From the NCBI GenBank assembly GCA_965226475.1, contig CBDDDJ010000004.1:806001-870000 (forward strand): a stretch of DNA of 64,000 bases, in the 5' to 3' direction. How positions within the stretch are numbered: position 1 is the stretch's first letter; each line of letters opens with the position of its first letter. This DNA is from JASLMY01 sp965226475. Its GTDB lineage: Bacteria; Pseudomonadota; Alphaproteobacteria; GCA-2731375. A program made the translations under genes and the position numbers. The notes beneath the pieces were generated by a model that did not search any database, was not told the DNA's origin, and saw only the letters and a list, made by a program, of their open reading frames with translations. This document shows positions 1-9,104 of this stretch, one piece after another.

Positions 1-282
1 CACCAGGACACCGGCCGTGCCCGCGTCCAGCGCCATCGCGACCCATTCCGCCTTTGGTATCGGAACGCGGACGATCGGCGTGATGTCCGCGCGCCGCAGC
101 ATCCCGGTCAGCTGTTGAATCTCGGCACGGTCCCGCGACCCATGTTCCGAGTCGACGATCGCGTAATCCAGCGTGCTACCAGCGAGCACTTGTTCAAACC
201 GCGTCGACGCCATTTGGGACAGCATGCAGCCGAACACATGTCCACCCGAATTCAGGGTGCGTCGGAGTTTGGTCGGGTTCAT
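1..282 (-). CDS. HpcH/HpaI-family aldolase, N-terminal part (runs off window)
   Basis: Reading from the ATG at 282 down to base 1 gives 94 open codons with no stop. The protein begins MNPTKLRRTLNSGGHVFGCM and contains DYAIVDSEHGSRD, the conserved start of class II pyruvate aldolases of the HpcH/HpaI type, where the His of the EH pair acts as the general base. These enzymes cleave or make 4-hydroxy-2-oxo acids with a divalent metal. The C-terminal two thirds, with the metal-binding Glu and Asp, lie outside the window. It lies on the same strand as the second aldolase at 1431-2219, from which it differs clearly in sequence, so it is a paralogue and not a repeat. The substrate cannot be told. 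Confidence 0.85.
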   Translation of the reverse strand, partial: MNPTKLRRTLNSGGHVFGCMLSQMASTRFEQVLAGSTLDYAIVDSEHGSRDRAEIQQLTGMLRRADITPIVRVPIPKAEWVAMALDAGTAGVLV

Positions 283-555
283 GGGTCACCTCGAATTGCT
301 TGCCACGTCGACCGACCCTAACATCAAAGGGCGATGTTCGCGACGGCGGGGCCATCGCCGATCGTGACGATGCCGGCCGATTTCCAGTCGATCTCCCGAT
401 CGTCGACGCCATCGTCGCTACGCTGGCGGGCGATGGAGGACATGACGACGATCCCCGAGAACCTCGGCTTTAGCGACAAGAACCGCGCGGCGATCTTCAC
501 CTCCCCTTTCGGGCCAGACACGCGATCGCCAACATCTTCGTCGCGGTTCGGGGTT

Positions 556-1407
556 TCAGGCCGCCGGGATCGGCCGGTCGCCCTTCAGCAGGATGCGGTG
601 GAGGTAGCGGCGCTCGGCGGGGTCAAAGTCGAAGGTGGCCTGGTGCAGCACGGCGCGATTGTCCCACATCAACACTTCGCCCAGCCGCCAGCGGTGGCTG
701 TATTGGAACGCCGGCTGGTCGGCGTGGGCGTGGAGTCGGTCCAAGAGCGCGTCGCCCGCATCCCGGTCGAGGCCCTCGACGTCGTCGCAGCGCATGGGGT
801 TGAAGTAGAGCCCGTCGCGCCCGGTTTCGGGATGGCGGCGGACCAGCGGCTGCCAGCAGCCGGAGGAGCCGTCCTCCTCCGCCTTGGTGCGGGTCAAGAG
901 CTTTCGGGGCGCGCAGCGCGAGAGATAGGCATGGAAAGCGCGGCGGCCCCGGACCATCGCGCGCAACGCGCCGGGCAGCGCGTCATGGGCCATTTGCAGG
1001 TTGGTGAATTCGGTATTGCCGCCCCGGCTCGGCAATTCGATCGCATGGAGCACCGTCGCCTTCGGCGGACATTCCAGGTTGGAGTGGTCGGTATGCCAGG
1101 AGCCGCCGCGCCTGAGCGGCGTGGTATCGCCGGTGCGCTTGTCGGTTGCCGTGTTGGTCAGCGCCTCGATCACCTTGGTCCCCGGCAAACGGTAGGTTGC
1201 GGTCACGGTCGCCATCGGCTCGCCGAGCCGCGTGGCGGCGGCGAGGAAGGCCTCCGGCGTCTCGAAGCGCTGGTCTCGGAAGCACAGCACCAGGTTTTCG
1301 ACGAAGGCGCGATTGACCCTCTCCCGTGCCGGCGCGTCGAGGCCGGCCGAGAGATCCAGTGCCCTCACTTCGGCGCCGAAGCGGCCGCCGAGGCGTCCGA
1401 TCTCCAT
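556..1407 (-). CDS. TauD/TfdA-family Fe(II)/2-oxoglutarate dioxygenase
   Basis: A 283-residue protein with the 2-oxoglutarate dioxygenase iron site: WHTDH (His105, Asp107) and a distal His in AVLHQATFD (His255), followed by an Arg-rich RRYLHR segment that would bind the 2-oxoglutarate carboxylate. Family members hydroxylate taurine, phenoxyacetates, betaines and similar small acids. I chose the ATG at 1407 because GGAG lies five bases upstream and the sequence then starts like the family (MEIGRLGGRFGAEVRALDL). A GTG at 1434 overlapping the stop of the upstream aldolase gene (GTGA) is an alternative and would add nine residues. It is the downstream partner of the aldolase at 1431-2219 and probably cotranscribed with it. 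The true substrate is unknown. Confidence 0.88.
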   Translation of the reverse strand: MEIGRLGGRFGAEVRALDLSAGLDAPARERVNRAFVENLVLCFRDQRFETPEAFLAAATRLGEPMATVTATYRLPGTKVIEALTNTATDKRTGDTTPLRRGGSWHTDHSNLECPPKATVLHAIELPSRGGNTEFTNLQMAHDALPGALRAMVRGRRAFHAYLSRCAPRKLLTRTKAEEDGSSGCWQPLVRRHPETGRDGLYFNPMRCDDVEGLDRDAGDALLDRLHAHADQPAFQYSHRWRLGEVLMWDNRAVLHQATFDFDPAERRYLHRILLKGDRPIPAA

Positions 1408-1430
1408 GGCCACTCCGCCCCCCGGCCCGC

Positions 1431-2219
1431 TCACCCGGTGGGCAGGCAGGTGAAGAAACCGGCCCGTTCACGGGCGCGGGCCATCAACAGGGCGAGGTCG
1501 TTCTCGGTCAACAGCATGCGCATGCCGGCCGCCACGTAGCGGGCCCAGGCGGCGTTCTCGCGCACGCCGCCCATGCCGGCGATCATGCCGTTCCGGCCGG
1601 CGGCGGCGCAGACCGCCTCGACCGCCTCCCTCACCCGCGCGTGGCCGTATTGCGAGTGAATCCCCATGTCGAAGGTGAGGTCGCTGGCGCCGATGAAGAG
1701 CGCGTCCACGCCCTCGACCGCCGCGATTTCCTCGACGTTGGCCACCGCCTCCGCCGATTCGATCATCGCCACCACGGTGACGTTCTCGTTGAACCAGGCG
1801 GTCGCATCCGGAAGCGGCATGGGATCGTAGCCGCGTTGCACCACGAGGCCCGGCGCCGCCATCCCGCCGGCCGGCGGGTAGCGCGCCGCGCGCGCGGCGC
1901 CAGCCGCTTCCTCGGGCGTGTTCACGTGCGGCACGAAGATCCCCATCGCGCCGTTGTTCAGCCAGCTGGCGATCTCGGCCGCGTCGTTGGCCCGCGCCCG
2001 GGCGAACGGCGTTATCCCGGCGCGAATGGCGCCCAGGCACATCTCGTAGGCGGTGCCGGTGGGAATGGGGCTGTGCTCGTTGTCGACGAAGAACCAGCTG
2101 TAGCCGCACGCGGCCGGGATGGCGCCGATTTCGCTGGTCCGCGAATGGCGCGCGTTGAGGCCCAGGACGACCTCGCCCGCCGCCAGGCGGCGGCGCATGG
2201 GCGTGGACTCGAGTGTCAT
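1431..2219 (-). CDS. HpcH/HpaI-family aldolase (4-hydroxy-2-oxo acid aldolase type)
   Basis: A full-length 262-residue class II aldolase. DNEHS supplies the catalytic His49; Glu154 in MIESAEAV and Asp180 in IGASDLTFD match the metal ligands of HpaI-type enzymes. The family performs retro-aldol cleavage of 4-hydroxy-2-oxo acids to pyruvate plus an aldehyde, in the cytoplasm. The ATG at 2219 has GGAGGAGA a few bases upstream. The gene heads a leftward pair with the TauD-type dioxygenase (touching or overlapping by its stop) and is divergent from the amidase operon starting at 2369; the intervening 149 bases must hold both promoters. An oxygenase product that is then cleaved by an aldolase would be a sensible two-step route, but this is inference. 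Confidence 0.9.
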   Translation of the reverse strand: MTLESTPMRRRLAAGEVVLGLNARHSRTSEIGAIPAACGYSWFFVDNEHSPIPTGTAYEMCLGAIRAGITPFARARANDAAEIASWLNNGAMGIFVPHVNTPEEAAGAARAARYPPAGGMAAPGLVVQRGYDPMPLPDATAWFNENVTVVAMIESAEAVANVEEIAAVEGVDALFIGASDLTFDMGIHSQYGHARVREAVEAVCAAAGRNGMIAGMGGVRENAAWARYVAAGMRMLLTENDLALLMARARERAGFFTCLPTG

Positions 2220-2368
2220 GGCCGACTCTCCTCCATCCTTTAGTTTGTGCGACCGTAAGTATAGCGGGCTTCCAGGACCGGGGGCGTGATTGCGCGGCGG
2301 GCGTCGAAGCTGACATGATGGCCGCCACGGCCGCGGGCGGCCCGGCGAACGGGGAGGAGACGCACGGC

Positions 2369-3046
2369 ATGGAACATTCGGACAAGACGGCGCGCGAGTT
2401 CTACGAGGAGATCAAGGCCAATCCGAGCCGGGCCCGCTTCGGCTTCGGGCGCAAGGCGGCGATCGTCAACGTCGACCTGCAGAAGGCCTATACCAGCGTC
2501 GAGGAGTTCAAGACCGCCTACGAAACCGATCCCCATCAGCTGGATTACGTCAACCAGATCTCCAACGCGGCGCGCGAGAAGCAGCTGCCCGTGGTCTGGA
2601 CGCGGGTCGGCTACCGCGAGGACGGCGCGGACTGCGGCGTGTGGGGGACCCGCACCGATACGCCCGACTCGCTGCAGAACATCAAGATAGGCGCCCGCCG
2701 GCACGAATTCGACGACCGCCTGGAGATCGAGGAAGCGCGCGATCTGGTCTACACCAAGCGCATGCCGTCGGCCTTCTTCGAGAGCAGCCTGGCCTCCTTC
2801 CTGGTCTTCCATGGCGTCGACACGGTGATCGTCACCGGGGGCTCGACTTCCGGCTGCGTCCGCGCGACGGTGGTCGACAGCCTCGCCCACGGCTACCGCA
2901 CGATCGTTCCCGAGGAGTGCGTCGCCGACAAGCACGAGATTCCGCACTTCGCCAATCTGGCGGACATGCTGCTTAAATACGCCGACGTCGTGCCGGTCGC
3001 GGAGGTAATCGACTACCTGGCCGAGTACCGGCCAGGCAACGCATGA
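2369..3046 (+). CDS. Isochorismatase-fold cysteine amidohydrolase (N-carbamoylsarcosine amidase-like)
   Basis: A 225-residue cysteine hydrolase. The triad is visible: Asp36 in NVDLQKAYT, Lys130 in VYTKRMPSAFF and the nucleophile Cys163 in GGSTSGCVRAT. The latter block, followed by DSLAHGYRTIVPEECVADK, resembles N-carbamoylsarcosine amidohydrolase more than true isochorismatases or nicotinamidases. Such enzymes hydrolyse terminal amide or carbamoyl groups and release ammonia. I use the ATG at 2369, preceded by GGGGAGGAGA; an open frame continues upstream to 2213 but would cross the divergent promoter region. Its last four bases overlap the start of the next gene (ATGA), so the hydrolases at 3043 and 3971 are almost certainly in the same operon. 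Confidence 0.88.
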   Translation: MEHSDKTAREFYEEIKANPSRARFGFGRKAAIVNVDLQKAYTSVEEFKTAYETDPHQLDYVNQISNAAREKQLPVVWTRVGYREDGADCGVWGTRTDTPDSLQNIKIGARRHEFDDRLEIEEARDLVYTKRMPSAFFESSLASFLVFHGVDTVIVTGGSTSGCVRATVVDSLAHGYRTIVPEECVADKHEIPHFANLADMLLKYADVVPVAEVIDYLAEYRPGNA

Positions 3047-3966
3047 GCGGGCCCGTGCGCCGCGATCCTGGGCTCTACGACTATACGCCGGATAACGACC
3101 GGCCGGTTCTGCGCTGGCCGAACGGCGCGCGCGTCGCCTTCTGGGTGGCGCCGAACCTGGAGTTCTACGAGTTCGAGCCGCCGGAAAACCCGGTGCGCAA
3201 ACCCTGGCCCCGGCCGCTGCCCGACGTGTTGAACTATTCGCATCGCGACTACGGAAACCGCGTCGGCCACTGGCGCATGATGGAGGTCATGGACCGTTGC
3301 GGCGTCAGGGGCAGCGTCTCGCTGAACGTCGCCGTCTGCGAACATCATCCCGAAATCATCGAGGCCATGGTGACACGTGATTGGGAGTTGATGAGCCACG
3401 GCATCTACAACACCCGCTACACCTACGTCATGAACGAGGCGCAGGAGCGGGCGATGATCGAGGACGTGGCCCGGACCATCGAAGAGCACTCCGGCCAGCG
3501 GGTGGCGGGCTGGCTGTCGCCGGCCTTGACCAACACCGAACGGACCCAGGACCTGCTGGCGGAATACGGCGTGCTCTACACCTGCGACCTCTTTCACGAC
3601 GACCAGCCGCAGCCCGTGAAGGTGAAGAGCGGCCGGCTGATCAGCATGCCCTATTCGCTGGAGATGAACGATACGGTGGTGCTGCTGTTCAGCGCCGGCT
3701 CGCCCCGCTACTACGCCGATATCCTGAAACGCCAGTTCGACCAGCTGATGGAAGAAGGGGCCGAGAACGGCAAGGTGATGTGCATTCCGCTGCACCCCTT
3801 CCTGATCGGACAGCCCCATCGCATCGGCCCCTTCGCCGAGGCGCTGGAATACATCACCGGCCACGACGAGGTCTGGGTCACGACGGGCCGGGAAATCGCC
3901 GAGTGGTACTACGAGCATCACTACGACGCGGCGCTGGAGTTCGCCTCCGCCCGCGCGGGGGCTTGA
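3043..3966 (+). CDS. Polysaccharide-deacetylase-family hydrolase (PuuE/cyclic-imide hydrolase type)
   Basis: A 307-residue protein of the NodB/polysaccharide deacetylase superfamily, in the branch that includes the metal-free allantoinase PuuE and cyclic imide hydrolases: DYGNRVGHWRMMEVMD near residue 70, then LMSHGIYNTRY, AGWLSPALTNTERT and a late IPLHPFLIGQPHRI. Cytoplasmic location is likely because no signal peptide is present. It starts inside the stop of the isochorismatase-fold gene (four-base overlap) and is followed four bases later by a paralogue of the same length. Ring-opening of a cyclic ureide or imide followed by amide hydrolysis by the neighbour is the simplest reading, but specificity is inferred from family only. 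Confidence 0.85.
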   Translation: MSGPVRRDPGLYDYTPDNDRPVLRWPNGARVAFWVAPNLEFYEFEPPENPVRKPWPRPLPDVLNYSHRDYGNRVGHWRMMEVMDRCGVRGSVSLNVAVCEHHPEIIEAMVTRDWELMSHGIYNTRYTYVMNEAQERAMIEDVARTIEEHSGQRVAGWLSPALTNTERTQDLLAEYGVLYTCDLFHDDQPQPVKVKSGRLISMPYSLEMNDTVVLLFSAGSPRYYADILKRQFDQLMEEGAENGKVMCIPLHPFLIGQPHRIGPFAEALEYITGHDEVWVTTGREIAEWYYEHHYDAALEFASARAGA

Positions 3967-3970
3967 GGCC

Positions 3971-4894
3971 ATGGACCTGCCCGAGGACTACCTGCGCTAC
4001 CCCCGCCGCCGACGCGGCATGGACCATGACCGTTACGACTGGTCGATCCTGCCGCGGCGCGACCCGGTGGCCTGGCCGAACGGCGCCCGGGTGGCGCTTT
4101 GGGTGGTGGTGGCGCTCGAATGGTCCCCGCTCGACATGACGGGGAAACCGTTCCTGGTGCCGGGCGGCTTCACCCGGCCTTATCCCGACTATTGGAACTA
4201 CACGACCCGCGACTACGGCAACCGGGTCGGCGTCTTCCGGGTGATGCGGGTGCTCGACGATCTCGGGATTCGCGGCTCGGCGGCGATAAACTCGGCCCTG
4301 GCCGAGCGCCACCCGAGCCTGGTCGAGGAGGTGGTCCGGCGCAATTGGGAGGTCATCGCCCACGGCGTCGACATGGGCCGGCCGTTGCATGGCGGCATGG
4401 ACGAGGCGGAGGAGGCGGCGTTGGTCGAGGAATCGGTGAGCACCTTGCGCCGCCTTTCCGGCCAGCCCGTCGCCGGCTGGCTGTCGCCGGGCCGCTCTGA
4501 ATCGCGCGCCACGCCCGACATCGTCGCGGCCCGGGGCATCCGCTACCTCTGCGACTGGGCCAACGACGACATGCCCTATCCGATGGCGACGGCGGAGGGC
4601 CGGCTGCATGCCATGCCGCACGGCCACGAACTGGACGATCACTTGATCCTGGTCCGCGACCACCACGGCGAGGATTCCTTCGAGCGCCAGATCGTCGATT
4701 CTTTCGATTGCCTCTACCGCGAGGCGGAGACGGAGGGCGGGCGCATCCTGGCGATCAGCCTGCATCCCTGGGTGATCGGCCAAGCCTACCGCATTGCCTC
4801 GCTGCGCCGGGCACTCCAGCACGTCATGGCCCACGACGGCGTCTGGCCGGCGACCGGTACGGAAATCCTCGACGCCTTCGAGGCGCAAGCCTAG
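3971..4894 (+). CDS. Polysaccharide-deacetylase-family hydrolase, second tandem paralogue
   Basis: A second 307-residue member of the PuuE-like deacetylase superfamily, sharing with the preceding gene the blocks VAWPNGARVALWV, RDYGNRVGVFRVMRVLDD, VAGWLSPGRSES and ISLHPWVIGQAYRI. Divergence is high outside these motifs and the active-site loop reads AHGVDMGRPLHGG where the neighbour has SHGIYNTRY, so the two probably act on different substrates or form a heteromer. It is the last gene of the rightward operon (2369-4894) and converges on the split-barrel gene ending at 4905. The substrate cannot be assigned. Confidence 0.85.
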   Translation: MDLPEDYLRYPRRRRGMDHDRYDWSILPRRDPVAWPNGARVALWVVVALEWSPLDMTGKPFLVPGGFTRPYPDYWNYTTRDYGNRVGVFRVMRVLDDLGIRGSAAINSALAERHPSLVEEVVRRNWEVIAHGVDMGRPLHGGMDEAEEAALVEESVSTLRRLSGQPVAGWLSPGRSESRATPDIVAARGIRYLCDWANDDMPYPMATAEGRLHAMPHGHELDDHLILVRDHHGEDSFERQIVDSFDCLYREAETEGGRILAISLHPWVIGQAYRIASLRRALQHVMAHDGVWPATGTEILDAFEAQA

Positions 4895-4904
4895 GCGCGC
4901 GGGA

Positions 4905-5276
4905 TCAGGTCAGCGTCAGCGGCCGGCAATCCGAGGGGCAGGGGCCCTCGCCATCGGCTGGTTTCGGACCGGCGCGGTGCAGAACCGCCTTGGTGATCCG
5001 GATGCCAGTTCGCGTGGACGCTTCCGGACCGCCGTCCTCGGCCCGCCCGTCGACGATGATGCCGTAGCCGCCCTCCCCCAGCGGTGGCCAGAAGACCGAT
5101 ACGTTCGGGACGTTGGCGATGTTGGCGGCCGCGCTCTTGCCGAGCATGCAGGAAAGCCGGCCGGCCTCGTAGCGCACCGTCACGAAGCTCGTGTGGGGTC
5201 CGCCCTGGCCGACCGTCAACAGATAGGCCTCCGCGCCATGGGCGGCGAGCGCGTCGGCGAAAACGGTGTCGTTCAC
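4905..5276 (-). CDS. FMN-binding split-barrel (PPOX-class) family small protein
   Basis: A 123-residue protein with the pattern AYLLTVGQGGPHTSFVTVRY, then LSCMLGKSAAANIANVPNVS, typical of the pyridoxamine-phosphate-oxidase-like split barrel that binds FMN or F420. I place the start at the GTG at 5276 because GAAGGAG lies just upstream; a GTG at 5297 overlaps the stop of the TRAP permease gene (GTGA) and would add seven residues. It is the last gene of the leftward TRAP operon, so it may serve the metabolism of the imported compound. A role as a general redox or protective protein is equally possible. Confidence 0.7.
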   Translation of the reverse strand: MNDTVFADALAAHGAEAYLLTVGQGGPHTSFVTVRYEAGRLSCMLGKSAAANIANVPNVSVFWPPLGEGGYGIIVDGRAEDGGPEASTRTGIRITKAVLHRAGPKPADGEGPCPSDCRPLTLT

Positions 5277-5293
5277 GTCGGCCTCTCCTTCCC

Positions 5294-7885
5294 TCACGCC
5301 GGCTGCAATGCCGTCGGCGGTTCACGGCGGCGGCGCTGCAGGAAGACGATCAGCGCCAGCAGCAGCAGGGCCGGGAGATAGAACAGCTGCTTGGGCGGCC
5401 GGTCCGCTTCCTCCTCGACGCTGGCGATCTCGTAGTCGAAGTCGATCTTCTGCCGCTCCGCCACCGAGCCGAAGACCACGTTGTCGACGAAGGCCTTGCC
5501 CTCCTCGAAGCGGAGTTCGAGCCCGGCCTCGGCGAGCCGCGCCTGGCCCTCGCCCGGTTTGCCCAGGGGCAGCATCACCGTCTTGTCGACGGCGCGGCCC
5601 TCGAGGTCCTCGCCGACGATGCGGATGCGGATCTGCGAATCCTCCTTCATGGCGCCAGCGATCTCGTGGATCCGCTCGGCCGAGACGCTTACCAGCGGCG
5701 GGTAAATCTGGTCCATCCAGTAGCCGGGCCGGAACAGCGTGAAGGCGACCAGAATCAGCGCCAGGGATTCCCAGAGCCGGCTCTTGGCGAGGAAATAGCC
5801 TTGTGTGCCGGCGGCGAACAGCAGCATCGCCGCCACCGCCGTCAGAATCGTGATCAGCAGGTGGTACCAGGAGTCGATTCCGATCAGCAGCAGCTCGGTG
5901 TTGAAGATGAAGAGGAAGGGCAGGATCGCGGTGCGGATGTCGTAGGCGAAGCCCTGGAGGCCGGTGCGGATCGGATCGCCGCCGTTGATCGCCGCCGCCG
6001 CGAAGGCGGCCATCGCAACGGGTGGCGTGTCGTCGGCCAGGATGCCGAAATAAAAGACGAACATGTGCACCGCCACCAGCGGCACGATGAGGCCGCTCTG
6101 CGCGCCGACGGTGACGATCACCGGAGCCAGCAGCGCCGAGACGACGATGTAGTTGGCCGTGGTCGGCAGCCCCATGCCGAGGATCAGGCTCAGAATCGCC
6201 GTCAACACCAGCATCGGCAAGATGTAGCCGCCGGAGATGAACTCGACGAACTCGCTCATCACGAAGCCAATGCCGGTCAGCGTCACCGTGCCGACGATGA
6301 TGCCGGCCGCCGCCGTCGCGACGCCGATGCCGATCATGTTGCGGGCACCGTTGATCAGGCCGTCGAGCATGTCGCGCCAGCCCTCGACCAGCTGCCCGGC
6401 GATGCTCTTGCCGGTCGCCTTCAGCACCGCTTTCAGCGCCTTCTGCGTCACCAGCACGAAGAGCATGAACATCGTCGCCCAGAACGCGGCGAGACCGGGC
6501 GAGAGCCGCTCCACCGTCAGGCACCAGACCAGCACCACCACCGGCAGCAGGAAGTAGAGGCCGGCCTTGATGGTGGGCGCCACCTCCGGCAGCTCGCGGA
6601 TCTCGAGGCTGGTTTCGAGTTCGGGAAAGCGGGTCGCGTATTTCACAAGGCCGACATAGACCACCACCAGCAGCACCGAGGCGATCCAGGGCGTGGCGTC
6701 GCCGAAGGCGCCCTTCATCCAGCCGAGTCCGTAATAGGTGATGGCCGAAAGCGCCGCCAGGCCGACGAAACTGCCAAGGAAGCCGATCAGCGTCTTGACG
6801 TAATTGGGCGGGCCGCGGCGCGGCAGGCCCCGCATGTCCGCCTTCATCGCCTCCAAATGGACGATATAGACCAGCGCGATATAGCTGATAAACGCCGGCA
6901 GCGCGGCGTGCTTGATCACCTCGGTGTAGGAGATTCCGATGTATTCCACCATCAGGAAGGCGACCGCGCCCATGATCGGCGGCGTCAATTGCCCGTTGGT
7001 GGACGACGCGACCTCGACCGCGCCCGCCTTCTCGGCCGAAAAGCCGACCCGGCGCATCAGGGGAATGGTGAAGGTGCCGGTGGTCACCACGTTGGCGATC
7101 GCCGAGCCGGAGATCAGCCCGGTCATGGCGGAGGAGACCACGGCCGCCTTGGCCGGCCCGCCCCGCATATGGCCCATCAGCGCGAAGGCGACGCGGATGA
7201 AATAGTTGCCGGCGCCCGCCTTCTCCAAGAGCGAGCCGAACAGCACGAAGAGGAAGACCATCGAGGTCGAGACCCCGAGCGCGATGCCGAAGACGCCCTC
7301 CGTCGCCAGGTAGTAGTGCGACATGCCCTTGTTCAGGCTGGCGCCCTGGTGTTGGATCACCTCCGGCATCCAGGGCCCGGCGAAGGTGTAGATGATGAAG
7401 ACGATGGCGACCACCATCAAGGGTGGTCCCAGCGCGCGCCGCGTTGCTTCCAGGATGAGCACCAAGCCCATTACCGAAACCACCAAGTCGTACCACGTCG
7501 GCAAGCCTGGACGGTCGGCCAGCTCCCGGTAGAAGAGGAACAGATAGGCGGCGCAGAGGGCACCGACCAGCGCCAGGATCCAGTCCTGGATCGGGATGTA
7601 ACGGCGCGGCGAACGCTTGAGCGCCGGGAAGGCCAGGAAGGCGAGGAAGATCGCGAAGGCGAGATGGATCGAGCGGGCCTCGGTCGAATTGAACAGGCCG
7701 ACCTTCACGATGTACGGCAAGGGCGAGGCGTACCAGAGCTGAAACAGCGCCCAGATCAACGGTACCGCCCACAACACCTTCAGCGGGATACCGGTCGGCT
7801 GGCGGGCCCCGGTATCCGCCTCGGCGATCAATTCCGCCAATTCGTCCTGGCCGGCCGCGCCTTGCGGTTCCTTCTCGTCACTCAT
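5294..7885 (-). CDS. TRAP transporter fused permease (DctQ-DctM type, TAXI class) with DUF3394-like tail
   Basis: An 863-residue multi-spanning membrane protein. An N-terminal block of about four helices corresponds to the small DctQ subunit and is fused to the DctM-like 12-helix permease, the arrangement typical of TAXI-type TRAP systems. Diagnostic DctM stretches include ISGSAIANVVTTG, NGQLTPPIMGA, LGMGLPTTANYI and ILADDTPPVA. After about residue 700 a non-permease segment (SQIRIRIVGEDLEG) resembles the DUF3394 tail found on some such permeases, and a final hydrophobic helix ends the protein. It moves substrate delivered by the TAXI receptors encoded just upstream (7922-8899 and 9105-10075) using a cation gradient. 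The GTG start of the next gene overlaps its stop. Confidence 0.92.
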   Translation of the reverse strand: MSDEKEPQGAAGQDELAELIAEADTGARQPTGIPLKVLWAVPLIWALFQLWYASPLPYIVKVGLFNSTEARSIHLAFAIFLAFLAFPALKRSPRRYIPIQDWILALVGALCAAYLFLFYRELADRPGLPTWYDLVVSVMGLVLILEATRRALGPPLMVVAIVFIIYTFAGPWMPEVIQHQGASLNKGMSHYYLATEGVFGIALGVSTSMVFLFVLFGSLLEKAGAGNYFIRVAFALMGHMRGGPAKAAVVSSAMTGLISGSAIANVVTTGTFTIPLMRRVGFSAEKAGAVEVASSTNGQLTPPIMGAVAFLMVEYIGISYTEVIKHAALPAFISYIALVYIVHLEAMKADMRGLPRRGPPNYVKTLIGFLGSFVGLAALSAITYYGLGWMKGAFGDATPWIASVLLVVVYVGLVKYATRFPELETSLEIRELPEVAPTIKAGLYFLLPVVVLVWCLTVERLSPGLAAFWATMFMLFVLVTQKALKAVLKATGKSIAGQLVEGWRDMLDGLINGARNMIGIGVATAAAGIIVGTVTLTGIGFVMSEFVEFISGGYILPMLVLTAILSLILGMGLPTTANYIVVSALLAPVIVTVGAQSGLIVPLVAVHMFVFYFGILADDTPPVAMAAFAAAAINGGDPIRTGLQGFAYDIRTAILPFLFIFNTELLLIGIDSWYHLLITILTAVAAMLLFAAGTQGYFLAKSRLWESLALILVAFTLFRPGYWMDQIYPPLVSVSAERIHEIAGAMKEDSQIRIRIVGEDLEGRAVDKTVMLPLGKPGEGQARLAEAGLELRFEEGKAFVDNVVFGSVAERQKIDFDYEIASVEEEADRPPKQLFYLPALLLLALIVFLQRRRREPPTALQPA

Positions 7886-7921
7886 GCGCTTCTCTCCAAC
7901 GCGATGCGGGGCGAGGCCCCC

Positions 7922-8899
7922 CTACAGACCCTGTTCACGATAGTAGCGCCGGGCGCCGGGGTGCAGTGGCGCGGCGATGGCGGCCTTGGCCATGGCGCGG
8001 GCGTCGAGACGGCCGAGCGCGGGATGCGCGCGGCGCAGCCGGTCGAGGTTCTCGATAGCGGCGCGGACGACGGCATGGGCGGTTTGCTCCGGCAGGTCGG
8101 CCGAGGTCACGATGACCAGACGGACGCCGAAGCTGGGCAGCGGCCCGCCCTCGACGCCGTAGGGCGTCGCCGGGATCCGGGCTCGGGCGAAATAGGGATG
8201 CTTGGCGATCAGGCGGTCGATCCTGGGGCCCGCGACCGGGATCAGACGGGCATTGCAAAGCTCCAGCGTTGTCGCCAGGCCCGGGTCGGGATGGGCGCGG
8301 GTCGAGACCATCGCCTGGATGCGGTCATGGCAGAGCGCCAGCGACTGCTCGCGTCCGCCGAGTTCGTCGGCGAGCGCGAAGCTTCGCCGGCTCCAGCCCA
8401 TGGCGGCCATGACCCGGGCCATCACCAGGCGGTCGGCCGAGCCTGGGCGCCCGATGTTCACCCGCCTGCCGGCGAGGTCGGCCAAGCGGGTGATGCCGGA
8501 ATCGCGCCGGGCGACGACGGTGAAGGGCTCGCCGTGCAGTGCCATGAGCGTGCGGAGGTTGTCGAAGCGCACGTCCATGAATTCGAAGGGGCCGGTGCCG
8601 TCCGTCGCGTGGCGCACCCAGTTGGACTGCGTCAGGCCGAACTCGATCGCCCCGTTGTGGACGTCGCTCAAGATCGCCACCGGAGCCGCCGCGTGCCCCG
8701 CCTCGCGCCGCTCGGCCCGGCAGGTCTGCTCCCCCAGCGCGCGCCAAAGGACGCGGCAGAGGGCGCGGGCGACATGATAGTGGGCCGGCGCATTCTCGCC
8801 GACGGCGACGATGACGTCGGCCAGCGCCCCGCGTTCCCGGGGAGCCCAGGCGAGCACGATTGCAAAAAAACAGACAAAAACGGTTCCGCGTGCGGCCAT
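7922..8899 (-). CDS. TAXI-family TRAP transporter solute receptor
   Basis: A 325-residue exported protein with a short signal peptide (MAARGTVFVCFFAIVLAWA) and the TAXI-family pattern: EFGLTQSNWVRHATDG, LHGEPFTVVARRDSGI, then GRRVNIGRPGSADR. It is the periplasmic receptor that hands substrate to the fused permease encoded 36 bases downstream. A second, broken receptor gene lies immediately upstream; the two share the same core motifs but are otherwise diverged. The start at 8899 fits the signal peptide. Ligand unknown: TAXI receptors often bind glutamate or other dicarboxylates, but the catabolic neighbours suggest an amide or ureide. Confidence 0.88.
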   Translation of the reverse strand: MAARGTVFVCFFAIVLAWAPRERGALADVIVAVGENAPAHYHVARALCRVLWRALGEQTCRAERREAGHAAAPVAILSDVHNGAIEFGLTQSNWVRHATDGTGPFEFMDVRFDNLRTLMALHGEPFTVVARRDSGITRLADLAGRRVNIGRPGSADRLVMARVMAAMGWSRRSFALADELGGREQSLALCHDRIQAMVSTRAHPDPGLATTLELCNARLIPVAGPRIDRLIAKHPYFARARIPATPYGVEGGPLPSFGVRLVIVTSADLPEQTAHAVVRAAIENLDRLRRAHPALGRLDARAMAKAAIAAPLHPGARRYYREQGL

Positions 8900-9104
8900 C
8901 GTTCCCTCCCCCGGCGGCCTCGGCCCCCCGCTTACCGGGGATCGGGGCGACGCCCGCCGACGATTCGTCCGCGAAGCGGGACGTCGCCCGCGTGCCCGTT
9001 ACCCTTCGAATTCACAAATCAATAATCGTCGTGCCGGATAATCATCCGGCCGGGCTTCGGGGGCGCGGTCGCCCGCGCCCCCGAATTCCGATAGCCGAAG
9101 CGGA

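Noticed and set aside
324..521. A 65-codon frame on the minus strand between the partial aldolase and the dioxygenase
   Set aside because: It has no ribosome-binding site or recognisable family, and a competing frame is equally open. It may be debris, but I cannot support a gene.
5084..9025. A 1,313-codon open frame on the plus strand
   Set aside because: It is antisense to the TRAP permease and TAXI receptor genes, is rich in His, Arg, Gln and Asp, and has no recognisable domain. High-GC coding DNA often leaves such open mirror frames.
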